From positions 41,690,271-41,754,270 of the forward strand of contig CM064874.1 in assembly GCA_032719365.1 (NCBI GenBank): a stretch of DNA of 64,000 nt, given 5' to 3'. The stretch comes from Prinsepia uniflora. Its lineage: Eukaryota; Streptophyta; Magnoliopsida; Rosales; Rosaceae. Position numbers and translations under genes: made by a program. Below the pieces are notes generated by a model, which worked only from the letters and a program-made list of their open reading frames with translations, was not told where the DNA came from and did not search any database. How positions within the stretch are numbered: position 1 is the stretch's first letter; the number at the start of each line of letters is the position of its first letter. Of this stretch, positions 34,874 through 46,545 are shown one piece after another.

Positions 34874-34990
34874 GATGTGGGTGCTCGGTAATGTGTCGAG
34901 CAGTTCGGTAATGCGTCGAACCGATATGGGTGCTCGGTAATGTGTCGAGCAGTTCGATATGTGTTGAGCTGATGTGGGTGCTCGTATGCT
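34874..34990 (+). repeat. 49-bp tandem array, right part
   Basis: It continues the array of 31728-31850 after the solo LTR, with the same GTGCTCGGTAATGTGTCGAG units and some decay toward 34990. Confidence 0.85.
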
Positions 34991-35017
34991 CGACATAGAT
35001 AAATGTTATGTACGTCA

Positions 35018-35375
35018 GCATGTACGAGGGCACGTATGTGTGGCATGTACGAGTGACATGTATGTCAGTATGCACGAGGGCATGTATGTGTGACATGTAT
35101 GAGTGACATGTATATCAGTATGCACGAGGGCATGTATGTGTGACATGTATGTATGTCATGTATGAAGGAATGTATGGGTGACATGTATGTATGCCATGTA
35201 TGTTGGTATGTACGAGGGCACGATGGGTGACATGTATGTATGTCGGTATGCACGAGGGCACGATGGGTGACATGTATGTATGTCCTGTATGCACGAGGGC
35301 ACGATGGGTGACATGTATGTATGTTGTGTATATCGGTATGCGCGAGGGCACGATAGGTGACATGTATGTGTACAT
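35018..35375 (+). repeat. Minisatellite of GGGTGACATGTATGTATGTC-type units
   Basis: Repeats of about 40-60 bp combine GTATGCACGAGGGCACGAT and GGTGACATGTATGT. Long ORFs on both strands here (His/Tyr/Thr-rich on minus) are artefacts of the repeat. Confidence 0.88.
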
Positions 35376-36783
35376 GGTAATGATGATAAAAAAGAGTTTC
35401 TAATTTGAAGTGTTACCTGGTTGTATTCAGGTGTATCAAGATGCATAGCTCGGTACGAGCAAAGGAATGTGGGTGGTAGACCCATGAGCAACTGAATGCT
35501 GATAAAACCCATTGGTCGGGCGTCAAGCAGGTCGAAGGAGAAGTCGACATAGAGGGGATGCTGACCGACCGGGTGTTGTGATAGTGTCGGTTAATAATCG
35601 AGGCATTCCACCATTCCTGAGAATAATAAGTTTTCTAGATCTGTAAATCCGCATGATTGAACAATATATTCATGTTGCAAAAATAAATGGAAATAATTGT
35701 GTAAATAGTGGCATAATAAACATAATAAATTTGTGTGAGTAAGGTGTGTATAGTAAGAATTTAAGCACGAAAAGGCTGCAGCCTAATGTGTTTGTTTGGT
35801 TCAAGAAACTACGACCCAAATTTGTTGTTAGGGTTAAAAACAATTATGGCCCAAATGTGTAAAGTTATTTATTCTTTGAAGCAGAAGTATGTATTTCGGA
35901 GCCCAAATATTTAAAGGTTGGAACCCATCCGTATGGTGATTTTTTGTGAAAAAAGGGGTTGGGGGGCAATTAAAAATTGTTTTGTTTTTCGTTGTACTAA
36001 GCCCAAATACATTTGGGGTTTTTGTTTGGCAACCCAAATATGGAAAGTTGTTGAACCCAAGTGGTTGTTTGAAGCCTAACATCCAGCCTAACTGGAAGGT
36101 GATCAGCCCAAATAGGTTATCCATCTAAAATTTTAATGGAGAAAATGTAAATAAGAGAAAAAGAACTTATCTTCCTCCTCTTGGGACGCCATGTTCGACA
36201 AAGAATCTCGAGAGCAGAGCAACAACACACGAACAGGTTGGTGTTGCGAGTTGGAGCTGTCTGAGCCTAGAAGGCAAAACACCGCGAGCCAAGTGGGACA
36301 AGAGGCGTTGAGAAACATGACCGGCCGCCGTCGATTTGGAGATGGGTGTTAGTGCGACGCCACAGTCACGTGTGATGGCTATCGTGTAGTGCTATCTGCA
36401 ACTGGTTGGCAGGTTGCTGTTAGCTCATGACGACGGCCTGGGTAGTGGTGCCTTCGATCAACAATGGTTGACGCGGTGGTTTGTTCCTTCTTCATCACTC
36501 GGTTTCTGGGTAGCTCTGTTCCCCATGGGTGCTTTGTTTCCCATGGGTGCTCGGTTTCCCTTTGTTTATGGCAGATACAAGTTTATGGGTAGCTCCTTGC
36601 GGATCGGCGAGCCGCCGTGACAACGAGCAATGGCTCATCAAGGGATCTGATGTAGGGGGACATCGGACCGAAGAATGGTGCATCATGGACGCCGCAGCGA
36701 GCAGATACACCTAGCCTAGGTCATAGGACTGAACCCTCCCTACCAGTGGGCGCAGCTGGATTGACTTTGGGGGTGATCAACGA
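35376..36783 (-). other. Interior of the reverse-oriented element, no recognisable coding
   Basis: Mixed sequence. 35760-36120 is enriched in words like AGCCCAAAT. 36130-36720 is GC-richer, with short overlapping ORFs but no domain I can name. A doubled CCCATGGGTGCT word lies at 36522-36549. The stretch ends at the solo LTR whose target duplication is AACGA. Confidence 0.5.
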
Positions 36784-39700
36784 TGACAGGACCGCCCCCG
36801 AAGGGACATTGATAACCGTGTCTGGTCCTGCTTCCGTCTGGAAAGTCGACTGAAATTCCCTAAATAACCCTCAGTACTTGCCAAACCAGGGATAGCCACA
36901 CACGTACTCTCTCAGGCCTCCGCCTCTCGATCCGCCTCGATCAACACGCCACAACCTGGAGGGTCAATAAAACAAAAAGGTGTGAGTGGACAAAAATAAT
37001 TCAGTTTATAAAACAGTTACAGAAAATGTTTCTACCCTCCACGTAAAACCAATGCATGCATTCGAAAATCATTTCGTAAACATCACATTGTCATCATAGG
37101 AAAACCGTGTACGAAAATTGAAAATCCTTTTCCTTTTCTTAATCTTCGGGTTTTAGCCCGTAATCAAAACACAGGGACTCAGCCCAAAACTATGAATCAA
37201 AACCAAGTACACAACATAATCCAAATCCATCAACCATATAATCCGGGCCACTGCCCAACACATACGAAACATCAGAAATTAACAATAATCACAAGTCAAT
37301 CAGTTTGCTGGATATCAAGTGAGCCCGAGTCTTTAAACTCAAAACCATGTGCATAATCAGGCATTCCCGGGATTTCAACGAGTCTTTAAACTCAAAACAT
37401 AATCAATATGCCTCGGGGGTATCACAATAACCGAGTCTTTAAACTCACGAGTCTTTAAACTCATTAAGGGCCTTCCCCCGTCATAGCACCGGGTTTTTAA
37501 ACCCAAAACAGTTTTCAACGGGTCTTTAAACCCAAAACAGTTTTCAACGGGTCTTTAAACCCAAAACCCTTTGTCAATCACAACAAACTCGGGATCCATC
37601 GTGATCCAAATTCCAAATCCAATCCGAAATCACATTTTGTCATAACAGGACTCATGTCCGAATTTCCACATTCAAATCCCCAAATCTTAGTTCACAAAAC
37701 ATAATCAAATCATCATCAAACACGAGGCATGTATAATCATATCAAATCACTTTATCAAACCATCATCCATTCCCGAATTCGAATTGGCAATAACAATTCT
37801 GTAAGCCGGCATCCGGAACCGTCATTCCGAACCCAAACCAAGAATCCGTTTTCAAACTCCCGAAGACCGAAATCTCGTTCATCAAAATTACTTTTGTGCC
37901 CCGAGCATCAAGCCCAAAATCACCTTTTTCAAAATCCGTTTTAAATCCTTGAAACAACATCATATTTCAAATCTCAAGGTCAAAACATCAAAACCATAAT
38001 TAATTCACCAAAATCACGGTCAAACCACAGCATACTCGAAATCTCGTAAAACGTGCAAATCTGGGACAATCCCGAAAAACGGGTCAAAACCGTAAATCAT
38101 ACTCACAATCACAATCGAAACATCATTAAAACATGATATGCACAAATCATAAAAAATCATTCATTAAACCATCATCAAGCATAAGAGAAACCATAGTCTC
38201 AAAATACGTGCAATTTCGTATGTATATCAAAAATACGTATAAATACGGAAATCGAAATCAATCACAGTTCATAATCATAATCATAGAAATCATAGAAATA
38301 TTTATGCATGCATTAAATTTTGAAAGCAACGTCCACTCACACACCGTCCATAATGCCCGTTTTCGCGCTGCACGCGCTCCCGTAATTTCCAACATTTTCT
38401 AAAAAATTCGAATCCTGTCCGAAATCACATTTCAGGGTCACTAAGGTCCCAAATAACATCATGCTAATTTTCCATAATTTTCCGGGAATTAATCGTTAAT
38501 TAAAAACGTAACGTAAACTTTCGGACCCTCGAAACAACATCGAAACGGTGTCCGATAAATTTGAAACCAACGCTAAAATGTTCGTTACATTGTATAGGAC
38601 AAAAGTCATGCTGAACTTACTTCGAAAATCGGGTCCACGCGCCCTCACACGCCGCCGTGAGTGGCTGCACGTGAGACTCACGCGCCTGCTACAGTGCGGA
38701 CACTGTTCACCTTCCTCACCCAATTCCACTGTAAAACGGGTCTGCGACCGTGTGTTCGACCCGGTTCAATCCCTGCGCTAAACCATCTAATTTCTTCAAT
38801 TGAACCCTCAAATAGCATCGCAATGAACTTAATTAAAGGTCTGTTACATCCATTTCAATCGTCACGGCTTAAAACTAAATCAATCGACCTCAAGTTCTAA
38901 TCAAGGTTCATCGTCCTCGTTCACCACACAGTTACCCATTTCCTCAATTGATTAGTTGGGAAGCACCGTAGACTTACTTAGAAGATTATTTTGCAATCAA
39001 TTTCACAAGAACTTACCTCCATGACCACGACTCCAAGCTCGGTTTTTCTGAAACTCAGTCATGACTGTCCATGGCTTCCCAGGCTTCAAGCTTCGATCCC
39101 CATGATCTGGATCGGCTAAGTGAGGCCCCAGAAGACTAAATTGAGCCTTAAATTGTCTTGGGTTGGCCTACATTTCGAGTTCGAATTTTGAATTTGATCA
39201 AACATGGTTTCGGGTTCCAGTGCACAATTTCCACTCAGTTCATCCATTTCTCCTCTCTAACTCCTCTCCCAGGTTCTCACTACTTCTCTGTCCCTCTCAA
39301 CGTCTCAGAAATGGACCAAACAGACCCAATTAATCCACCCAAACTGACCAGTACTGTGTTTGATTTCTCAAAGGGATAAAACAATTGCCCGTGCTCTACA
39401 AATCACCAGCCTCAACTGGCCCAATGCCACTCACCAGCATAAACAATTTCCCTCAGTGCTCTGTTTCCTCCACTCAATTGTATAAACAAACCCAAACCGT
39501 GCACACTCTTGTCCAACTCTATTTTTCAACTTCAAACATCAGCACCTATTTCCCACACACACACCACCCGTGCACTCCAGTTCCAACCCAACATTCACAC
39601 ACACTGATCAAGGACAGTTTAAAATTAAACAGCCACTCAGCCCATCCAATTGTTCCCATAAACAAATGCACATCGTGCTCTGCCATCTGAAGGGAACCCC

Positions 39701-40222
39701 ACAGTGCCATACACGGCTGTCCCAAAATCCACAGCCAAAATTACCATTTTGCCCTCACTTGACAAATCACCAAAATGCCCCTCACACATCTAGACCCGTA
39801 ACTTGGTCATTCGAGCTCCGATTGACGTGTGCCGCCTGTCTACGGACTCAGGGCATCGAGACCTTCCTAACAGTCCTCGGTCCTCGGCCATCGGGCCTCC
39901 CGGTCGAAAAGTCAACATTTTCCCCTTTTTCGTCCAAATTACGAGAATGCCCTTGGACTTCCGAACGTCACAACTTTCACATCGAACGTCGGAATCGATC
40001 GTGCCACCTGTCTATGAACTCGTGACGTCCCAAACTACGTCAATGTCATCGGTTAAAGTCCATTTGACCCCCCGAATTAAAATTCAACGTTTTACCCACG
40101 ATTAGGGGCAAAACGGTCATTTTGCATCGTTCGTCCGATCTCACCCAACTAATTACCAATTAACCTCAACTAATCGTGATTAATTACTAATCTAATCCCG
40201 GATTCCGGGACGGGTCGTTACA
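36784..40222 (-). mobile_element. Solo gypsy LTR, TSD AACGA
   Basis: 3,439 bp, plus-strand TGACAGGACCGCCCCC to CGGGACGGGTCGTTACA. AACGA is duplicated at 36779-36783 and 40223-40227. It is the longest single-unit LTR of the family here. ORFs at 38548-38900 and 39570-40025 are in non-conserved LTR sequence. Confidence 0.95.
37320..37565 (-). repeat. Hairpin array GAGTCTTTAAACTC / GGGTCTTTAAACCC
   Basis: Four GAGTCTTTAAACTC copies (37326 to 37462) are followed by GGGTTTTTAAACCC and two GGGTCTTTAAACCC copies, spaced 15-55 bp apart. It has the same design as 23614-23825. Confidence 0.9.
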
Positions 40223-40227
40223 AACGA

Positions 40228-41090
40228 GGTCGGTCGGTGGACCGATGATGGCGAGCGGTCGGTCGGTAGGCTAGTAGTGGGGACTCGCTGGCATCACTTG
40301 GTGAGGATGCGAAGTGATGCCAGCAACTGGCCTGGTCGGTGGACGGAGCACAAAGTCTGCTCTAAATGAAAGGTGATTGAGCACTAACTAACTGAGACCA
40401 GTTTTTTGTGTGCATGAAGGGCTTGGTGAGATCAAATGGGGTTGTTGCGGGTTGGTGAGCAGGTTCTCGCCGATCGGTCCTGCGGGTCTGCAATCCTGGC
40501 CTTGCATCGGTGTTTAATCAGAGAACGTAGGCAGGAAGAAGTCCGCAGTTGCTATATGCTCCTCCCCCGCCCGCTGGTGCAGCGAGAATGACAAAAATGC
40601 TGCATGCATGAAGGGTTGTTGGGCCCAAAGTGAAATTGCGTTGGGGGTTGACCGGTGAGGTCATGTGGGGCTGCTCGATTGATTCGCAGCGTAGGTATGA
40701 GTAGCCCAATGAGACAAAATCAGTGTTGTTTAAATAAAATGAGATGATATTTTGGTGGGGTTAAGTGACGGGGTACAACCATGATTTGTATATGAATTTA
40801 TTTGTGGTGGGCAGAGTTTGCAGGGGTTTAAAGTACAGAAATTTTTTGTGGTTTGCAAAGGCTATAATACATATATTATTTTGTGGTGGTAAAGAGACTG
40901 CGTGAGAGATGCACGTGGGGTTTCGACCGACCGAGAAGGGAGAATTTTCCTGGGTTCTTTGCGTGTTGGACAGATCGTATTTTCCGGGTTTTTCTTGGTG
41001 TTCTTGGTGGCCATGGTGTTTTAGCAGGTAAGAAAATTTGAAGGAAAAAGACATAGTTTTTTGTATCGCTTCCCACAGACGACGCCAAAC
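40228..41090 (-). other. Leader end of the reverse-oriented element
   Basis: Read on minus from the primer site (41087-41071), it holds a short ORF (MATKNTKKNPE..., from about 41015) that could be a gag start and soon stops. Further left it has CGGTCGGTCGG-type repeats near 40228-40270. No zinc knuckle or protease motif. Confidence 0.45.
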
Positions 41091-41474
41091 TGTTAATGCT
41101 CAAAATGTACCAATGAGACTATAAAGACACGCACGTATACCAAGATACAAGAACGTACGTGGTTCACCCAAATCGGGTTACGTCCACGGTGTTGCAACAC
41201 TCTCATTAATATAATCATAATGTGTTTGATATAATACAAGTGGCTTACAGCCTTTAGAGGGAGAAAATAGAGAGAGAAGGGAGAGAGAGGTCCCTTGAAT
41301 GAGGGAGGATGCTCCCTATTTATAGAAGTTGTCTAGGATTTAGGTTAAAATAATAGTGATGGGCTTTTAAAGCATTCGCCTTAGTGCGATCTTTGAGGTC
41401 TTCTGGTAAGCCTATTCCGTAGTACAGTATAGTATTTTGATAGGCTCGTTGCTTGGTCAGATGACACATCAACA
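41091..41474 (-). repeat. 5' LTR of the reverse-oriented element
   Basis: 384 bp with TATTTATAG at 41317-41325 (minus-strand TATA). It is adjacent to the primer-site-like TCCCACAGACGACGCCAAAC at 41071-41090. Confidence 0.85.
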
Positions 41475-43689
41475 TAGGAAATCATAAGGGATGTAGATTT
41501 TTTTTGGTAGTCCTAATAAACTATTTTGGAATATGACTCATTCTTGTATTTTTCTTGTGTCAAAAAAAATTCTATTCAGCTGAGAACATAACAGCAAACT
41601 TATACAAGTAGGCATTGATGTTGATCTTGTGTGATTGAGTTTAGCTTGTGACCCATATGTAATTAGTCCCCTCATTGATAATTGAAGGTTTTTATTTTGA
41701 AATTTACTTCTTCGGGATGATTGGTGGTTTCATTTTCCATATTTAAAACAAAGAAATGTTGATCTTCACTCTAGAAGTCAAGAATAAACGGGAGGATGGT
41801 TCTGCCGTTTGAGGAAGAAGAGGAAAGATGAAGATGAAGAGATTTTCTCCTTTCTTTGTTGTTTTTGCTCCGCTGCTGCACTTGAGAGAAGAAGAAATTT
41901 TCTGCTTTTACCTTTCTTCAGGCATGGCGCCAAAGGGAAGGTGATAGAAGAATTCTTTTATCCTTTTCTCTGACACTGCAAGTGAAAATGGCTGGTTTTT
42001 TTTTTTTTTTTTGGTCTGAATGAAAATGGCTGGTATAGGCGAAAGTATTGGGTACGCCCAATTTTTCCAAATCATCATGCTGACTAGGTTTTCCATTATC
42101 AATTTTTGTTTTGTTCCTTTTTAATCAAGTTGTGGTTTCAACATCACATTATTTCTACTTTGGTTAGTGCTCCAATTATTTGAGTTTTAGTGAGAATCTT
42201 ATCATGTTTTTTATAAGGTTTGGGCTAACTACGCTTCTATAATAATGTTAAGATTAACGTCTTCCACTTCGTCTTCATCCTGAATTTATGGTCATTAGAT
42301 CATCATCCATTCTGGATATTTTCCTTTCTTTTCTTTTTTTTTTGCAAAAATTTCAAGATCAATGGGGAAGTCCAAAGAGATTGTTGGCTTTAAAAAAAAA
42401 ATAAAAACTCCATTGCTTCATTTTTTGATCTTCAGAAAAATTTCTACGGGAAGGTAGATGCATCACGAATATTCTCCAATCATCAGCTGTTTTTACTAGA
42501 TTGCAGAAATCCACAAATTTTATAGTAACATCAGATGTGTAGATAAAACTATCAACCCATTGTGTTATGAGATTGATATTTAGTGCAATTTATTTAGTTT
42601 CTAGAAGGGTTTTTTTTTTTCTGGTATATCACTATCGATTGTTTCTATTAATAATTCGATTTGATGATTGGAAATTATAGAAAAAGTTAGATAATTATTT
42701 CATTTGAAATTTTTCACAATGTCAAATGACGGAAAGTCTTTGAGATGATGAAAATTAAAACTTTGGAAAACTATTCTATTTGTGATCCCCCAACCAACAG
42801 CCTAAACATCCCAATGTTTATTTGTTATAACGAAGGAAAGCCTTTGAAAATTCTCTGCTATAATTATATTTTCGTGGTTTCGAAAATATAAATCCATAAT
42901 ATTTTCTTCGATGCTCTAAAATTTGAACTCTTATGTTGTTAAAAAAAATCAGGTGGCAAGATTTGATTTGCTTTTTCTAATTCTTTCTTTAAGACAAAAT
43001 CCAAATAATCATTTTGAAGAATTTCTGTCATTTGAGCAGAAGTATTTATCTTTTCAAAATTAAAATCTTCATTCAAATTCATTTGTTTAATGATTTAAAA
43101 ACCAAGATTTTAAGCATATTATTTTCTTGGTTTACCAAAGAAAAGTCTTTTTTTTTCTTTTAAGATATTTTTAAAATTAGTTGTCTTTTCAATTAATTTG
43201 AATGATAATTGAGTCATATATTTCTAAACCCCGTTGTAAATAAGAGAAAATAATATGGCTGTCTCTATATAAGGAAGTTTACATCCATGTATTAAATCTA
43301 AACCCTAATACTATAGAACAGGGTTAAGTTACAAATGGATAAGCATGTACTAAATCTAAATTCTAATAGTATATAACGGGGTTACACTATAAATGGATAA
43401 GAATGTTCTCGAAGAGCATGTTTAGTGGGAGGCTTTTGGCAGCAAGGCAACTCTTGACCTCTAGTTAATGGAGTGCAGGAGACGAGACTTGCTTGGGGCT
43501 ATTCTGACCTCACTTCAATGCCCGGACAAGATAGCTGGCCTACAGATCATAAAGTAGTCCAACGGCCTTCCGATGGGCTACTTTGATTATTCGAAGCCAA
43601 AAATAAAAACTCAGGGAGCAGCAGAAAAATTTAAGAAGATACAGACTGCTTTGAATGAACAAAACATAATAATTTGAAAGATTGAACAG
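41475..43689. other. No recognisable gene or complete element
   Basis: AT-rich sequence with poly-T runs (for example 41998-42012, 42612-42622). 43237-43400 has two similar pieces (CTAAATCTAAACCCTAATA and CTAAATCTAAATTCTAATA) that may be an old LTR or promoter remnant. I could not identify the 5' LTR of the copia relic that follows. Confidence 0.45.
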
Positions 43690-44479
43690 CATAATTTAAC
43701 TTTGGGCAAATTCGAGCAGGGCAAAATTAAAATTAAATCTACGCCCTCATCGCATCATAAACAATTCCAATTCGAAGAAAACCCAATAGATTTGTATACC
43801 TTTGATCCATCGAGCGAGAGCCCTTCCACACAGGACTCCCGGATCACTATGGCCGACTTGTTCTTGCAAACAACGACAGTGGATGAATCAGGAATCCAAG
43901 GAGAAAGAGAGAGGCAAAGAAGAAGGAATTGGATCAGATGGCGTTGATGATGAGGATTTGAAGAAGAATGAAGGGGCCTTATTCGGAAACATCAGATGGG
44001 GCGATCTGCTACTGGACCTAGATCCTAACAACATCTTGGCCGTTAGATTGACAGGGCTGCTGTGTGGCAGCTGTTGCTCTCGTGGGTCGTTCCAATATCG
44101 GCGATTTTCGAACTATGAAGATGCAATGATGAAGACGCAATGATGCAGGAGCAAAGGAGACCATCGACGATTCCGATCTGAAATCCCAAAAATCTCGATT
44201 CTGATCCACTGCCGCCTTTACATGCTTGAGACCGTCCGCGATTTTCCCTTTGAGCTAGCGAGCTTGGGTCTGTTCCTCATCCGCACCACGATGTCTTCAA
44301 GTCCGCACTACCCCACCAAAATCGCCATGGAAGATGGCATCGCTGCTGGTTGCGGTGGCTGGGAAGAGTGAGCAGAGCCGGATGCCTCGATAGAGATGGT
44401 CGCAGGCTGTGCATCCGTGGACCCTTCGGTGGAGAATGATCGAAGCCCTGGGTTTCTTCGGTGGAGAGGGATCGAAATC

Positions 44480-44690
44480 AGGTATATGATGATCAACATC
44501 TGATGTTATGTATGATGATGGAATGCTAATGGTGATAATATAGCATGATAATTATGATATGATATGGCATGATGATGATAATGATGATATGAATGATGTT
44601 ATGATTATGTTGATGATTATATGATATATGATGATGATATGTGATGATGTGATGATGTTGACATGATGATGATATGATGATGCTTGCTCA
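44480..44690 (+). repeat. ATG/GAT-rich cryptic repeat of the copia leader
   Basis: The counterpart of 19325-19975, one third as long. GATGATGATATGATG-type words make up most of it. Confidence 0.8.
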
Positions 44691-44814
44691 AGGGCAGTTT
44701 GAAAAAAACTACCCAAATGATAGGGCAACAGATAAGTTTACGAACCTTCAGGATTTAATGATTGCTCATGTTGGGTTTTGAACCAAGGCCTGCTCATGTT
44801 GCGCTTCACGTTTA

Positions 44815-45465
44815 TTAAAAAGTAAATTACACTTTATTACTAATATGATTTACACTTAATAATAAATTCGTATTTAAGTTTTTAAATGTTATAATTTTTA
44901 TTTTTAACTTTTCAAATTGCTACACTTTGACTATTTTATTAGAAATTTTGTCAAATTTGAAATAATAATCACAATTTTAAATGATATAATATTAATTTAA
45001 ATTTATAAAAAATATTTATTTCTAAAAAATCCAAAAAATTATTTTCATATAATAATTTTAAAAAATTTATAAATGTACAAAAATAAAAAAAAAATAAAAA
45101 AATAATTTATATACGAAAGTAATTTGTCTATCTTCATCATCTTTTTTTTTTTTTTACTAAGACTTTATATTACAAAAAAGAAGTTAAAAATTGTCAAAAG
45201 TTATTTATGGATAGAGACATTATTTTCATACATAAATAATTATTTTAAAATTCTTGTAAATTTTTCTATATTTTTTTTAATTTTTCTTATTTTTATTAGG
45301 TGAAAGTAATTTTTTTTTCAAAATAAATTTTTTTTTATAAATTTAAATCAATATTTTATTGTTTAAAATTGTGTCTCAATTTAAATCTGACAAAAATTTA
45401 ACGAAGGAGTCAAAGTGTGATGATTTGAAAAGCTCATGGTGGAAATTGTAACGATTTGCAACCTA
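44815..45465. mobile_element. AT-rich long-TIR MITE (Mutator-like)
   Basis: The left arm (44815 to about 45030) and the reverse complement of the right arm (about 45465 to 45250) align. Both carry TTTTCAAAT, CACACTTTGACT-like and ATTTAAATTTATAAA blocks in the same order. The end AAGTAAATTACACTTTA resembles the MULE-like end at 18184. No ORF. Exact ends and target duplication not resolved. Confidence 0.65.
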
Positions 45466-46545
45466 GTGATCCAATTGCCGAGAATCAAGCCCAATTTTGG
45501 TGGGCAAGCAATCAAGCCTGAGTTGACATTCTAGGCTCGAAGCCCAATATGCTAAAAGCTCAAACAACAAATAAAGACCCAAAGGCCTCCGCTAAAGCCC
45601 AATTCACTACCTATTGAAGTCTAGACGGTTACATTAGCTTAACTCCAGAAGACTAGCTAAGCCTAGTGGTGCGGCCTAACAAGCGCAGCCCATCAGGCTT
45701 AGACCATCAGGCTCGGCCCAGACGATCGGCTCAGCCCAGACATTCGGCTTGGCTCCTTGGCCTGCTAGGCTTCCTGGCGGCTAGGCTCCCACGACAAATT
45801 TGTTTATTACAATAAAAAAAGGAGAAAAAAAAATTATTCCTTATCTTTTTTTCTTTTTCTTTTCTTTGCCTTCTCTTTTTACTTACGGGCTTGAGGCATA
45901 AATCTAAATGCTTGAAGCATAAACCTAAATGCTTGAAGCATCACATCATTTGCTTAAACCTTATGCTAGAAGTATTTTGTTTGACGTACAAAATCATCTT
46001 ATTCCAGAAGCATTTATTCAAATTATTACTACGTGTTATTTAATGTTTACTTACATTGTTTAAAGTTTATAAGTTTCTTAGTTTATTTATTTAGTAATTT
46101 TTTGTGTTTAAATAAACCAGGTGTTCATTAATGAACTAGAAATAATGAACAAATAGTTTATACTAATCACTGAACTTATAGTTCTGGCAATGTTATGAAA
46201 AAAATTGGAAAAGGGAACCCGAAGTTTCCTTCATAAATTCACCAAACATAATAAAACTAGTAGATTTTACATGTTTTGAATTCGATTTATCATATCATGT
46301 CGCAGAAATCATATCACATCATAGAACCTACAGTTCTTATTAGTTGCTTATGGGCAAATTTATTCAAAGCACCAATTGCAATTATTTGATCATTGCAAAG
46401 ACTTTGAACGAGGAGAATAATATTATCGTAACCTCTTCTTACCCGAAATAAGAAATGAATGACATATCATCCATTTCTTCTAGGATTTTAAATCCATGAA
46501 TGAATTTAATTCGGAAATAATACCAAATTTGGTCATTATTGCAAA

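Larger units (their letters stand above)
30866..41474 (-). mobile_element. Non-coding LTR element, reverse orientation, with two nested solo LTRs
   Basis: LTRs of 381 and 384 bp run TGTTGATG... to ...TCAACA. The primer-site-like TGGCGTCGTCTGTGGGA (minus strand, 41087-41071) lies inside the right LTR, and a polypurine tract ACTGGGGGACT (minus, near 31247-31258) lies inside the left one, so it reads right to left. TATAAATAGGGAG occurs on the minus strand in both LTRs. Flanking 5-mers CAGGG and TAGGA are a weak target duplication. Without the two solo LTRs, about 3.4 kb of interior remains; it holds only a short minus-strand ORF near the primer site (ATG about 41015, about 40 codons) and tandem repeats. 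Confidence 0.8.

Noticed and set aside
34543..35512. Several overlapping minus-strand ORFs rich in His, Tyr, Thr
   Set aside because: They are translations of the LTR end and of the ATGTATGT minisatellite; composition and period explain them.
37320..37565. Regularly spaced palindromic repeats resembling a CRISPR array
   Set aside because: The genome is plant, repeats are 14 bp with short related spacers, they lie inside an LTR, and no cas genes occur.
39385..40105. Overlapping ORFs of 100-151 codons
   Set aside because: They lie inside the solo LTR 36784-40222, with no domain and no conservation in sister LTRs.
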